64,000 bases of DNA from Anaeromassilibacillus sp. An250 (GTDB lineage Bacteria > Bacillota > Clostridia > Oscillospirales > Acutalibacteraceae). The notes below the pieces were generated by a model. That model was not told the DNA's origin. It saw only the letters and a program-made list of their open reading frames with translations, and did no database searches. The translations under genes and the position numbers were made by a program. Of the stretch, positions 56,578-64,000 are shown one piece after another (positions within the stretch are counted from its first letter, which is position 1; each line of letters starts with the position of its first letter). The DNA lies in assembly GCF_002159845.1 (NCBI RefSeq), contig NZ_NFJK01000013.1:30824-94823 (forward strand). Direction: 5' to 3'.

Positions 56578-57189
56578 ATGGATACAGGAACATTTGCACA
56601 GAATCAGGAGATGTCTAACACGAACACGCCATGCATGGGGGCGGGCTGCGCAGGGGCGTCGCCCGACGTCTCCGCATTTACGAATGTGCGGCTCAATCCC
56701 AATCTCCCCACATTGGAGGAGATCGCCTCATACAATTTGATGAACCCGTACCAAAAGGAGAGGCAGAGGCAACAATTGCAAAATGCCGGGAACAGCCCCC
56801 TGCGGGATTACGCAGAAGAAAACCGGAACGCTATGTGGCCCCCGTTAACAAACATTTGGCAAAATGCGAATGGCACACAGGGGACACAAACACAGAGCAG
56901 CGCCGTTGCGCAGAGCGGCGCGACCGGAGGTTCCCTTGCGCCGATTACGTCCATGACACAGCCGCAGTCGATCCCTGCGGAAAGCCTTCAATATATGAAT
57001 GGTTTTTTGCGCACCCAGGTGGGGCGTCCTGTGCAGGTGGATTTTTTGGTCGGGACCAACAGCATTGTTACACGCTCCGGGATTCTCTTGGCCGTTGGGG
57101 CAAATTTTATCCTCATCAACGAGACGGAAACGGATGATATCCTTGCCTGTGATTTTTATAACATCAAGTTCGTCCGTTTCTATTATTAA
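56578..57189 (+). CDS. gerQ: GerQ-like spore coat protein
   Basis: A protein of 203 residues. The N-terminal 130 residues are low-complexity (Asn, Gln, Thr, Pro, Ser; repeated QTQSSAVAQSGATGG-type segments). The C-terminal 75 residues (LQYMNGFLRTQVGRPVQVDFLVGTNSIVTRSGILLAVGANFILINETETDDILACDFYNIKFVRFYY) are the beta-rich GerQ domain. In Bacillus, GerQ is needed for CwlJ placement and is crosslinked in the coat; gene order here is the same. GGAGGG precedes the ATG at 56578. Confidence 0.82.
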   Translation: MDTGTFAQNQEMSNTNTPCMGAGCAGASPDVSAFTNVRLNPNLPTLEEIASYNLMNPYQKERQRQQLQNAGNSPLRDYAEENRNAMWPPLTNIWQNANGTQGTQTQSSAVAQSGATGGSLAPITSMTQPQSIPAESLQYMNGFLRTQVGRPVQVDFLVGTNSIVTRSGILLAVGANFILINETETDDILACDFYNIKFVRFYY

Positions 57190-57210
57190 TAGGAAATGGA
57201 AAACAATCGG

Positions 57211-57257
57211 AAAGACCGAAACTGCGCGGGAGGTGATCCCGCACAGCTTCCGTCTTT
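57211..57257 (+). terminator. Terminator of the cwlJ-gerQ operon
   Basis: A long imperfect hairpin: AAAGAC...GTCTTT at the base and GCGGGA-ggtga-TCCCGC at the top, ending in CTTTAGG. Confidence 0.65.
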
Positions 57258-57309
57258 AGGTTCTCTTACATCGGAACCGTTTACAATCCGTGGACGCTCC
57301 AGCAAATCG

Positions 57310-58131
57310 TTATCCGGCGGCTTCCACCGTCTGCGCAGAAGCTGCCTCGGGCGGGAGTTCGACCGGTGCGGCGGCATTGCAGTTGAACAGTTCCCCTGTC
57401 AAAACGCTTTTGGAGATGGAAACTTTCACACTGTCGCCGCTGATCTTGCTGAACACGGTGTTGAGCGCTTCCGTGGTATCCAGCTCCATGCGCAGGAGGC
57501 GGCCGTCGTCCTTGCCAATGTAACAGTAGCCGTACACCGCGGGGGTACTCGCCAGAAGTTCCTGCACCAGTGTCTGGGAACCGTCCCCCATGCCGCTGGC
57601 GGAGACAATCGCCTCAATGGAACTGCGCAGGATGTCCGCCGGGAACGTGACCTCCAGTTTATAAGCAGGGGTACCTTCGACTTCCTCCTCGCGGACAAAT
57701 TGCGGGTCAGTGGCCTGCTTTAACAGGCGCAAAATTTCGATCTGTTCCGAAGGGGTTGTGTTGAGCGTTTCCGCCGGGGTGCGGAGCCAGCCGTCCTCGG
57801 TTTCTGCGTAAAACCAGCAGAAGCCGTCCTCGGTCATCGTATAGGTGACGGAAGGGGCGCCGGCCCCGGTATCCTGGGTGCTCTTTAGGCAGAAGGGGTC
57901 TGCAAAATAGACGGACGAAACCGCCGAATGGAAGGTCTGCTGTTCGGTGCCCGCGTTGAATTCCAAGTCATTGGAAAACCGGCTTTCGCAGCTTTCCAGG
58001 GCGTTTACCTGGGAAAGCGTCTCCCGGAGGAGCACCGCCGGATCGGGCTGGCTGTTTGCAGAACACGCCGTACAGCAGAGGCAAAGGCAAAGAATACAGG
58101 CATAAACCGCCCGTTTCCACCAATGTTTCAT
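57310..58131 (-). CDS. Hypothetical lipoprotein
   Basis: A protein of 273 residues. A signal peptide (MKHWWKRAVYACILCLCLCCTAC) ends in a lipobox with the lipidated Cys at about residue 23. The remainder has a beta-rich, LppX/LolA-like look (TMTEDGFCWFYAETEDGWLRTP, VEGTPAYKLEVTFPADIL, GRLLRMELDTTEALN) suggesting binding of a hydrophobic ligand; I do not recognise a named family. AAAGGC precedes ATG 58131. Confidence 0.72.
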   Translation of the reverse strand: MKHWWKRAVYACILCLCLCCTACSANSQPDPAVLLRETLSQVNALESCESRFSNDLEFNAGTEQQTFHSAVSSVYFADPFCLKSTQDTGAGAPSVTYTMTEDGFCWFYAETEDGWLRTPAETLNTTPSEQIEILRLLKQATDPQFVREEEVEGTPAYKLEVTFPADILRSSIEAIVSASGMGDGSQTLVQELLASTPAVYGYCYIGKDDGRLLRMELDTTEALNTVFSKISGDSVKVSISKSVLTGELFNCNAAAPVELPPEAASAQTVEAAG

Positions 58132-58187
58132 AGCGATCAGCCTTTCTTTGGATGGGAGCGGACAGCCCCCATTTATTTTTATATATA

Positions 58188-58216
58188 ATAGTAACAAACA
58201 ATGGATAGATTCGCAA
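58188..58216 (-). promoter_or_regulatory. Promoter of the lipoprotein gene
   Basis: On the minus strand: TTGCGA (58211-58216), 17 bases, TACTAT (58188-58193). It is divergent from the promoter at 58236-58264. Confidence 0.6.
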
Positions 58217-58235
58217 GGCAAACGATGTCGTGAAC

Positions 58236-58264
58236 TTGACATAACCCCTTGCAAAGGGTATGAT
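58236..58264 (+). promoter_or_regulatory. Promoter of the DUF815 ATPase gene
   Basis: TTGACA (58236-58241), exactly 17 bases, TATGAT (58259-58264). It excludes in-frame starts before about 58275. Confidence 0.8.
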
Positions 58265-58410
58265 GTACTGTGTATTGTTACAAATTGTTCCGGGGCAGAT
58301 TTTACGGAAAAACGGGGGTTATCCGCATCGTGGGCAATGGCCGCGCAGCCGCGGACCAGCTGTGTAGAAAAGGGGTTTTTTCATTGGCAAATCGAGTAAA
58401 GGAAGCGGCC

Positions 58411-59640
58411 ATGGAAATGGCTTCGCTCTCTGTGTATAAAGGGATCTTAAACCGGACGGTTCCAAAGGCGTTCTACCGGCTGCTTTGGGCGGCACGGGGG
58501 GATTCCCTGGAAGCGTTCTTGAATGCGTGGGGCGATTTCTACGATGTGCTGTGCATGCGTGGATACAGCGAAAACCTTGCAGGGTGCATCACAGGGACCG
58601 CCTTGTTTGATGAAAATGCATTTTCGCTCGCGGCCGCGGCTGGCACCGCCGTGCTTCCGGAGGGCGTGCGCCGTGCCGTCCGGCGGGATCTTGCGGTCAT
58701 CCGCCAGGTCGCGTCGATTACGCCGCAGGAGCTCCGGGAAAACAGCGCGTTTGCGCAGGACGTCGCCGGGATGGAGCTGCCGGAATGGAAAACAGGGGAG
58801 CCGGTTGCCGTGCTCGGCGGCGACCTCGACCACTGCATCACAAAGATGGCGGAATATTACCGCTCCAACGGCTGCGGCATGTATGCGCGTTACCGCGCGT
58901 TTATCTGGCGGAATCACAGCATCCAGCCCGTGGCCTACCCGGACCAGCAGCGCCTTGCGGACCTCAAGGGCTATGAGATCCAACGCAAGCTGGCCATCGA
59001 CAACACCCTGGCCTTTTTGCAGGGCTTGCCGGCCAACAACTGCCTGCTGTATGGGGACCGCGGCACGGGCAAGTCGTCCACGGTCAAAGCCATGCTCAAT
59101 GAATTCTACCCGCAGGGATTGCGCGTGATCGAGATCCCGAAGGAATCGCTGATGGATTTCCCGGCGCTGGTGGACCAGATTGCCGCCGTACCGCTGAAGT
59201 TCATCATCTTTATCGACGACCTGTCCTTCTCGCAGCAGGACGATACCTATGCGGCGTTGAAGGCTGTGCTGGAGGGCGGGCTGGCGGCCCGTCCGGAAAA
59301 TGCGCTGATTTACGCCACCTCGAACCGCCGGCATCTCCTGCGGGAGAGCTTTTCGGACCGCGAGGGGGACGAAATCCACCTGGGGGATACGATCCAGGAG
59401 AGCATGTCCCTGGCGGACCGCTTTGGCCTGTCCATCCAATTCTCCCTGCCGGATAAGGTGCATTTCCTGGAGATCGTGGAGCAGCTGGCGCGCCAGAGGG
59501 AATTGGACGAGTATCTCCCGGAGATCAAAGCGGGCGCGGAGCGCTGGGCGATTGCCCGCAGCGGCCGGTCGCCGCGCTGTGCAAAACAGTATATCGACGA
59601 TGCGGAGGCGCGCATCCGGCGCGGACAGCCGCTGGACTGA
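58411..59640 (+). CDS. DUF815-family AAA ATPase
   Basis: A protein of 409 residues. Its C-terminal two-thirds is the DUF815 ATPase: Walker A GDRGTGKSS, the Walker B-like segment FIIFIDDLSF, sensor IYATSNRRHLLRESF, and DTIQESMSLADRFGLSI, then a helical lid. The N-terminal third is a family-specific helical domain. The biological role is unknown; family members may act as remodelling ATPases. ATG 58411 has AAAGGAAG upstream; TTG 58384 with AAAAGGGG is an alternative. A solute-binding/peptidoglycan-binding lipoprotein gene follows after 26 bases. Confidence 0.88.
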   Translation: MEMASLSVYKGILNRTVPKAFYRLLWAARGDSLEAFLNAWGDFYDVLCMRGYSENLAGCITGTALFDENAFSLAAAAGTAVLPEGVRRAVRRDLAVIRQVASITPQELRENSAFAQDVAGMELPEWKTGEPVAVLGGDLDHCITKMAEYYRSNGCGMYARYRAFIWRNHSIQPVAYPDQQRLADLKGYEIQRKLAIDNTLAFLQGLPANNCLLYGDRGTGKSSTVKAMLNEFYPQGLRVIEIPKESLMDFPALVDQIAAVPLKFIIFIDDLSFSQQDDTYAALKAVLEGGLAARPENALIYATSNRRHLLRESFSDREGDEIHLGDTIQESMSLADRFGLSIQFSLPDKVHFLEIVEQLARQRELDEYLPEIKAGAERWAIARSGRSPRCAKQYIDDAEARIRRGQPLD

Positions 59641-59666
59641 GACGGACGGAAGGAGGCCGATCGAAG

Positions 59667-60917
59667 ATGAAAAGACCGCTGGCAGCATTGCTGGGGATTT
59701 TGTTGGTGCTGAGTATTTGCGTGGGCTGTGGGCCGAAGGGCGATATCAGCTCCGGCGTAGCGGAACAGGACTTCCCCGTAACGGTAAACGAAGTGACGAT
59801 CCAGGACGAACCCAAGGGCGTTGTTGTCCTGTCCCCTAATTTGGCAGAGGTCATTATGGCGCTCGGCTACGAGATGCAACTCTGTGGCAAGGGCGCTGCC
59901 TGCACCCAGGAGGACCTGTCGGTGCTGCCGGATATGACGTTGGATGACCCGCAGTCGATTTTGGGGGTTGGCGCAGACCTGGTCCTCACGGAGGACGCGC
60001 CCAGTGAAGAACAGAAAAAAGGGCTCAACGACGCGGGGATCGATGTGGTGACCATTGCGCCCGCTACCAGCCGCGAAGATTTTACCCGCCTGTACCGGGA
60101 GGTCGGTTCCTGCATGATGGGCGGCGTGAAGGGATACGAACGCGGGGAGAAGATCGCTGAGGGCATCTTTAGCACGATTGACGACATCAGCCGCCAAATC
60201 CCCCAGACGGATACGCCGGTTTCCGTCTGTTACCTCTACGATGTCGAGGGCGGCGTCGTGACGGGCGATACACTGGAGGGGAAACTGATCGAATGTGCCG
60301 GGCTGATCAATGCGGCTTCGGACGGGGCGGGAAACCACATGGATGTGGAAACGCTGCTGATGGTCCAGCCGCAGTATATTTTCTGCCCGACCGGTCTCAA
60401 GGATACCTTGGCCCAGACGGACCAATATAAGGATTTGACTGCTGTCCAGGAGGGGCGCGTTTATGAGATGGACCCCTCTTTGATGGAATGGCAGGGGAAC
60501 GGGGATATTTCCGCTGTCAGTTTTATGGCGGGCACAGTCTACCCATCCCTGGCAGAGGGCACCACGTCCCTGGAGCCGGAGGGTGGCGAAAGCCAGACGC
60601 CCACCGGCGGCAATTCGGATATGGAGGTCGGGGATGTCACCTCGGACCCGGAACAGCCGGAAGGCGATTCCCTGAAGCTTGGCGACGAAGGCGACGCGGT
60701 GAAAAATTTGCAGCTGCGTCTGGCGGAGCTGGGGTATCTGTTCGTACAGCCGACGGGACTGTACGGGGAAGGGACCCAGCAGTCGATTATGGACTTCCAA
60801 TATGTCAACAACCTGCGGATCACAGGGGTGGCAGATGAAGAGACCGTCAACCGCCTTTTCGCGGCGGATGCGCAGCCTCGCCCCGAGGGAAGCCTCATTT
60901 ATTCTGCAGACGAATAA
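59667..60917 (+). CDS. BtuF/FecB-like solute-binding lipoprotein fused to a peptidoglycan-binding domain
   Basis: A protein of 416 residues. A lipoprotein signal peptide ends at Cys21 (CVGCGPK). Residues about 35-300 match the helical-backbone, FecB/BtuF-type metal-chelate receptor (VVVLSPNLAEVIMALGYEMQLCGKG ... QSILGVGADLVLTEDAPSEE). A Glu/Pro/Gly-rich linker is followed by a PG_binding_1 domain (about 345-400: LKLGDEGDAVKNLQLRLAELGYLFV...TGLYGEGTQQSIMDFQ). The receptor would bind a siderophore, heme or corrinoid, but no permease or ATPase gene is adjacent, and the C-terminal domain would tie it to the cell wall. Confidence 0.87.
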   Translation: MKRPLAALLGILLVLSICVGCGPKGDISSGVAEQDFPVTVNEVTIQDEPKGVVVLSPNLAEVIMALGYEMQLCGKGAACTQEDLSVLPDMTLDDPQSILGVGADLVLTEDAPSEEQKKGLNDAGIDVVTIAPATSREDFTRLYREVGSCMMGGVKGYERGEKIAEGIFSTIDDISRQIPQTDTPVSVCYLYDVEGGVVTGDTLEGKLIECAGLINAASDGAGNHMDVETLLMVQPQYIFCPTGLKDTLAQTDQYKDLTAVQEGRVYEMDPSLMEWQGNGDISAVSFMAGTVYPSLAEGTTSLEPEGGESQTPTGGNSDMEVGDVTSDPEQPEGDSLKLGDEGDAVKNLQLRLAELGYLFVQPTGLYGEGTQQSIMDFQYVNNLRITGVADEETVNRLFAADAQPRPEGSLIYSADE

Positions 60918-60978
60918 GTATTTGTTGAAATAACGAAACCATATCGGTACATATGACCAACGTTCTATGCAAAATCAC

Positions 60979-61007
60979 TTGCGTTTTTCATAAGAATCTT
61001 TTATACT
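60979..61007 (+). promoter_or_regulatory. Promoter of a candidate non-coding transcript
   Basis: TTGCGT (60979-60984), 17 bases, TATACT (61002-61007), in the intergenic space after the BtuF-like gene, pointing toward the terminator at 61257-61301. Confidence 0.6.
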
Positions 61008-61013
61008 AATAAT

Positions 61014-61300
61014 GGTTTTGATGCGTGGGAATGATTGTGCGCAGAAAACAGCGGCAATATGCAGAGGGGGTTCCCTCACAGGAGGATCGATCCAATTGCT
61101 GCTAAAGAGGGCGCAAATACCAAGGGGTTCCAGGCGTCACAGCTTGCCTGAAGCGGGACCAGCTATTGGGAGGGGCCGGTGGAAGGTTGGCTGTTATGGA
61201 TTTGCTTTCGTGTTTTTCCTCAATATATTGAATAAAATAGTTATTCAACGCGGCGCTTCCGGCCAGGGGCTTTTCCTCTCCCCTGGCCGGAAATCTTTTT
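61014..61300 (+). ncRNA. Candidate non-coding RNA (rod-like fold)
   Basis: A transcript of about 285 bases is implied by a good promoter and a strong terminator with no ribosome site or convincing frame between them. A rod-like fold can be drawn: AACAGC near 61037 with GCTGTT near 61190, CCCTC with GAGGG, CCAAT-t-GCTG with CAGC-t-ATTGG, and an apical CAGGC/GCCTG hairpin, with a one-sided internal loop of about 14 bases. This outline recalls 6S RNA, but I cannot confirm the family. Confidence 0.45.
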
Positions 61301-61301
61301 A
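61257..61301 (+). terminator. Intrinsic terminator of the candidate non-coding RNA
   Basis: A perfect 13-bp stem (61257-61269 with 61280-61292) followed by ATCTTTTTA. The U-tract is on the plus strand, whereas the gene ending here (NlpC/P60) is on the minus strand, so it belongs to a plus-strand transcript. Confidence 0.85.
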
Positions 61302-62120
61302 TGGGAACAAGCTGCCGGTTGCGAGCAGCTTTGGCGGAAGGTCCGCGCGGTATTGTGGCGACCGGGGGTCCAGGCTGTTGACCACCACGCCGTGGCAGCC
61401 GTTCCCCGCGGTCGCATGGATATACCGGCCGTTCCCGATAAACATAGCGACATGCCCTGGAAAATAGAGCAGGTCCCCCGGCCTGACGAGGCGGTAGGGG
61501 ATCTTCTGGATGGCATATCCTGGCTCTAGGCGCGCATCGCGGAAGATGCAGACGCCGTTCAAAGCATATGCCATGAAACAGAGCCCCGAGCAATCGATTC
61601 CGGCCGGTGTCATGCCGCCCCACCGGTAAGGCGCGCCCAAATAGGAGCATGCCGCGCGGACAACATCACAGCGGAAACGCGCCTGGCTGCGGCGCCCCAT
61701 GCCGCTGTGTGGCCTAGTAAGGGCGGACGCGGGAAGGAAGCCGGGGACCCCGTTTGGCAGAAGGACCCGGCTCCATTTGCCCGTGCCGGCTGGGGCGTCC
61801 AGTTGGACCAGCGCGCCCCGCGGCAGTGTGCATACAGCCGGCGCTTGCACCGATGGTTCCGCCTGGACATCGGCAAACGGCGCGCGGACCAAGGCTTTTG
61901 GCGCGGCTTTCCATGCTTCAAGGGATGCCGGGGGAAACAGGGCCGGTTCTTCCGCCCAGCCTTCGTACCCATAGCAGGTGCGCACCCGGCGGTAAATGCC
62001 GCTGGATTCCAAGATTTCTACGGAAACGCCGCAAAGGGCTTCATCCACACGCTCCGCCCCCTTCTTTGGCTCTTTCCAAAGCGGGGCAGCTGCCGTTTGG
62101 ATCAATGCATCGTTCGCCAT
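61299..62120 (-). CDS. NlpC/P60-family peptidoglycan endopeptidase with SH3-like domain
   Basis: A protein of 273 residues. Residues about 1-65 and 75-135 are bacterial SH3-like modules (YRRVRTCYGYEGWAEEP and VCTLPRGALVQLDAPAGTGKWSRV). The C-terminal NlpC/P60 domain has the triad Cys177 (GIDCSGLC), His223 (GHVAMFIGN) and His235 (YIHATAG). It cleaves D-Glu/meso-DAP-type stem-peptide bonds. No signal peptide is evident, so it may act on internalised muropeptides, as YkfC does. The gene is preceded by GGGGAGGCG. Confidence 0.93.
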   Translation of the reverse strand: MANDALIQTAAAPLWKEPKKGAERVDEALCGVSVEILESSGIYRRVRTCYGYEGWAEEPALFPPASLEAWKAAPKALVRAPFADVQAEPSVQAPAVCTLPRGALVQLDAPAGTGKWSRVLLPNGVPGFLPASALTRPHSGMGRRSQARFRCDVVRAACSYLGAPYRWGGMTPAGIDCSGLCFMAYALNGVCIFRDARLEPGYAIQKIPYRLVRPGDLLYFPGHVAMFIGNGRYIHATAGNGCHGVVVNSLDPRSPQYRADLPPKLLATGSLFP

Positions 62121-62440
62121 ATCGTTCGCCTCCCCTTCAACAGGAATCTATATGCCGCAGGCTGGGGATGTATGCAGGGGCGGGGGAAGCCGCGGATATC
62201 CCCCAAAAAGGGGAGGTGCGGCAAAATTCCGGGTTGCAAATGGGGCGGGCCTGCATCTTGTGCTTTTCATGGCTACAACCCCAACATGGGACAAGTATTA
62301 GGCATGTTCCCCTAAATTCACAGGGAGATTTTGTCTTTTTTCACAAAGGTGGTCGTGGTTTGACAAAAACAATCGAGCAAAAGAGCGAAGATATTTTATA
62401 GAAGACCAAAGAATTTTATATAGATTTTTTGATTTGAGGA
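62121..62440. other. Gene-free region before mglB
   Basis: No supported gene is present. A TTGACA at 62359-62364 lacks a partner -10 at normal spacing. The segment after 62300 is AT-rich and probably contains the mglB promoter region. Confidence 0.5.
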
Positions 62441-62443
62441 GGC

Positions 62444-62461
62444 TATACTTACTAATAGTAA
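62444..62461 (+). promoter_or_regulatory. Probable mglB -10 element with a palindromic operator
   Basis: TATACT (62444-62449) is immediately followed by the palindrome TTACTAATAGTAA (62449-62461). The palindrome would sit at the transcription start, a place suited to a repressor. The -35 is weak (TAGATT, 17 bases upstream), so activator help is possible. Confidence 0.5.
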
Positions 62462-62556
62462 ATCGCAATTCCACCTGCATTTGTGCAAATGCACAAGGAT
62501 GGGCGGGTTGCTAAACCGAAAGAAGATATTCTAAGAAAGTAGGAGGATTTTCAGGT

Positions 62557-63675
62557 ATGAAAAAGGTATTAGCATTTATGCTGGCAGCTATGATGATGGC
62601 TTCTATGGCCGTTGGCTGCGGCAATGATGGCAGCACTTCTTCCGCAGACGCTGGCACAGCGACCGATACGTCTTCTGCGGAGGCCACTGATGGCGAGGAG
62701 CCTGCAGAAGAGCCGGCGGCAGACGCTTCTGACGTAAGCATCGGTTCCTGCGTGTACAAGTTCGACGATACGTTCATGACCGGTGTTCGTAACACCATGA
62801 CCGCTCGCGCAGCAGAGCTGGGCGCAACCATCGATATCGTGGACTCCCAGAACAAGCAGCCGACCCAGAACGAACAGGTTGATACCTTCATCACGAAGGG
62901 CGTCAATGCTCTGATCGTTAACCCGGTTGATCTGACCGCTGCTGGCCCGATCATCACCAAGGCGAAGGACGCAGGCCTGCCGATCGTTCTCCAGAACCGT
63001 CAGCCGTCCGAGGAAGACATGAATTCCTATGACCAGGCTTGGTATGTTGGCTGTAAGGCAGAGCAGTCCGGCACGATGTCCGGCGAGATCATCGCTGACT
63101 ACTTCACCGCGAATCCGGATGCAGATAAGAACGGCGACGGCACCATCCAGTACGTCATGCTCCAGGGCGAGCCTGGCCACCAGGACGCTACCCTGCGTTC
63201 CGAGTATGCTCCGAAGGCAATCGAAGAGGCTGGCTTCAAGGTTGAGCAGCTGGCTGCTGACACCGCTATGTGGGATAAGGTTAAGGCTACCGACTTGATG
63301 GCAGCATTCATCTCCTCCCAGAGCCTGGATAAGATCGAAGCTGTTCTCTGCAACAACGACGATATGGCTCTCGGCGCAATCGAAGCTCTGAAGGCAGAAG
63401 GCTACAACTCCGGCGATGCTTCCAAGTATATCCCGGTTGTCGGCGTTGACGCAACGAATCCGGCTCTGGAAGCTATGAAGGAAGGCTCCCTGCTCGGCAC
63501 CGTTCTGAACGATGCTACCAGCCAGGGCAACGCCAGCGTGAACATCGCAGTTGCAGCTGCACAGGGCAAGGAAATCACCGAAGAGAACATCGGCTACCCG
63601 GTAACCGATGACAAGTATGTCTGGATTGACTATGTAAAGGTCACGCAGGACAACTATCAGGATTACATATCCTAA
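62557..63675 (+). CDS. mglB: Galactose/methyl-galactoside ABC transporter substrate-binding lipoprotein
   Basis: A protein of 372 residues with lipoprotein signal peptide ending at Cys21 (MAVGCGND), a Ser/Thr/Glu-rich linker (to about residue 55) and a periplasmic-binding protein fold of the ribose/galactose type. Family marks include VYKFDDTFMTGVRNTMTARAAELG, VDTFITKGVNALIVNPVD, QAWYVGCKAEQSG and VLCNNDDMALGAIEALKAEG. A MglB-specific calcium-like motif (NPDADKNGDGTIQ) is present. The codon use is strongly biased, as for an abundant protein. It is followed by mglA. Confidence 0.93.
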   Translation: MKKVLAFMLAAMMMASMAVGCGNDGSTSSADAGTATDTSSAEATDGEEPAEEPAADASDVSIGSCVYKFDDTFMTGVRNTMTARAAELGATIDIVDSQNKQPTQNEQVDTFITKGVNALIVNPVDLTAAGPIITKAKDAGLPIVLQNRQPSEEDMNSYDQAWYVGCKAEQSGTMSGEIIADYFTANPDADKNGDGTIQYVMLQGEPGHQDATLRSEYAPKAIEEAGFKVEQLAADTAMWDKVKATDLMAAFISSQSLDKIEAVLCNNDDMALGAIEALKAEGYNSGDASKYIPVVGVDATNPALEAMKEGSLLGTVLNDATSQGNASVNIAVAAAQGKEITEENIGYPVTDDKYVWIDYVKVTQDNYQDYIS

Positions 63676-63731
63676 GTTTAGCGCGAACGCAGTACACTTT
63701 CTTTTGATTTCTTAAAGAAATTGTTGTTCTA

Positions 63732-63766
63732 CGGGGAACGCGAAAGCGAGCGCTTTCCGTTCCCCG
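63732..63766 (+). other. Intercistronic hairpin between mglB and mglA
   Basis: CGGGGAAC pairs with GTTCCCCG and GAAAGCG with CGCTTTC, giving a nearly continuous stem. There is no U-tract. It probably stabilises the mglB message and lowers read-through to mglA, a common arrangement in binding-protein operons. Confidence 0.7.
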
Positions 63767-63797
63767 CTTAATTTTAGCAAGAAGGAGGACTGATGGA

Positions 63798-64000
63798 ATG
63801 GGTGAATATGTGCTTGAAATGAACAACATCACCAAAGTATTCCCTGGCGTTAAAGCGCTGGATGGGGTCACCTTAAAAGTGCGTCCCGGCAGCGTACATG
63901 CCCTGATGGGCGAAAACGGCGCAGGAAAATCGACTTTGATGAAGTGTTTGTTCGGCATCTACCACGAGGATGGCGGCGAAATCATCCTGGATGGGAAGAA
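63798..64000 (+). CDS. mglA: Sugar ABC transporter ATP-binding protein (partial, 3' end outside window)
   Basis: The first 67 codons of a carbohydrate ABC ATPase ([21 protein letters not shown], with the Walker A region [16 protein letters not shown]). The strong GGAGGAC site and its place after mglB identify it as the ATPase of the MglBAC sugar importer. An ATG five bases earlier in another frame is not used because it meets a stop. Confidence 0.93.
   Translation, partial: MGEYVLEMNNITKVFPGVKALDGVTLKVRPGSVHALMGENGAGKSTLMKCLFGIYHEDGGEIILDGK

Noticed and set aside
62359..62364. TTGACA upstream of mglB, considered as its -35 element
   Set aside because: No -10 sequence lies at 15-19 bases. 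The TATACT at 62444 is too far away.

Overview
The window looks like the chromosome of a GC-rich, endospore-forming gut Clostridia species, most likely Oscillospirales (family-level placement is a guess). The reasons are strong AGGAGG ribosome sites with frequent GTG and TTG starts, Firmicutes families (DegV, DUF975, DUF1538, DUF3793, PadR, DUF6110), a CwlJ/GerQ-type spore gene pair, several lipoproteins, and large secreted carbohydrate enzymes with cohesin, dockerin and FIVAR modules. I see no insertion sequence, prophage, integrase or CRISPR array. One tRNA gene (Ser, anticodon CGA) is present.

Layout. 1-2.8 kb: end of ilvB, then ilvN and ilvC (branched-chain amino acids). 3.1-14.3 kb: mixed housekeeping and envelope genes, including a C-type lectin gene whose SipW-like signal peptide is out of frame, a YczE-like membrane protein, a possible ADP-ribosyltransferase-fold gene with an unknown partner, two overlapping DUF975 membrane proteins, a VOC protein, a padR-HAAS-DUF4097 operon with a clear promoter/operator, and DegV. 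14.5-17.2 kb: macro-domain protein and a run of small minus-strand genes. 17.4-22.7 kb: iron uptake on the minus strand (two feoA, feoB, a FeoB-associated Cys-rich peptide, a DtxR-type repressor, flavodoxin, DUF3793). 23.3-34.4 kb: two very large secreted GH2 enzymes, one with a cohesin module and the other with a dockerin. 34.7-37.5 kb: MarR, DUF1538 transporter and P-II-like protein. 37.7-45.7 kb: larE-larB-larC (nickel-pincer cofactor) followed directly by a five-gene NikABCDE-like transporter, behind a MerR-type promoter and a structured leader. 45.8-48.0 kb: DUF362 protein and ferredoxin-type aldo/keto reductase behind a second MerR-type promoter with the same operator. 48.1-52.8 kb: AraC regulator, 26-residue membrane peptide, DUF6110 protein, P1B-type ATPase, FeoC-like Cys protein and a membrane-anchored HMA protein. 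53-64 kb: rarA, DUF2935, tRNA-Ser, cwlJ/gerQ, lipoprotein, DUF815 ATPase, a BtuF-like/peptidoglycan-binding fusion, a candidate non-coding RNA, NlpC/P60, and the start of an mgl sugar ABC operon.

How the parts connect. A palindrome with core TTAG-N6-CTAA occurs eight times, always beside iron or metal genes: two before feoA, one before feoB, two before DUF3793/flavodoxin, and one each before the AraC/ATPase operon, the FeoC-like gene and the HMA gene. The DtxR-type protein encoded at the end of the feo operon is the obvious candidate to bind it. This ties two loci about 27 kb apart into one predicted iron regulon, which also appears to include a short promoter-to-terminator transcript that may be an iron-controlled small RNA. 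The AraC/DUF6110/P1B-ATPase cluster resembles ferrosome (iron-storage organelle) gene clusters. A second small regulon is suggested by the shared MerR-type operator before the lar-nickel operon and before the DUF362/aldo-keto reductase pair. No larA lies in the window.
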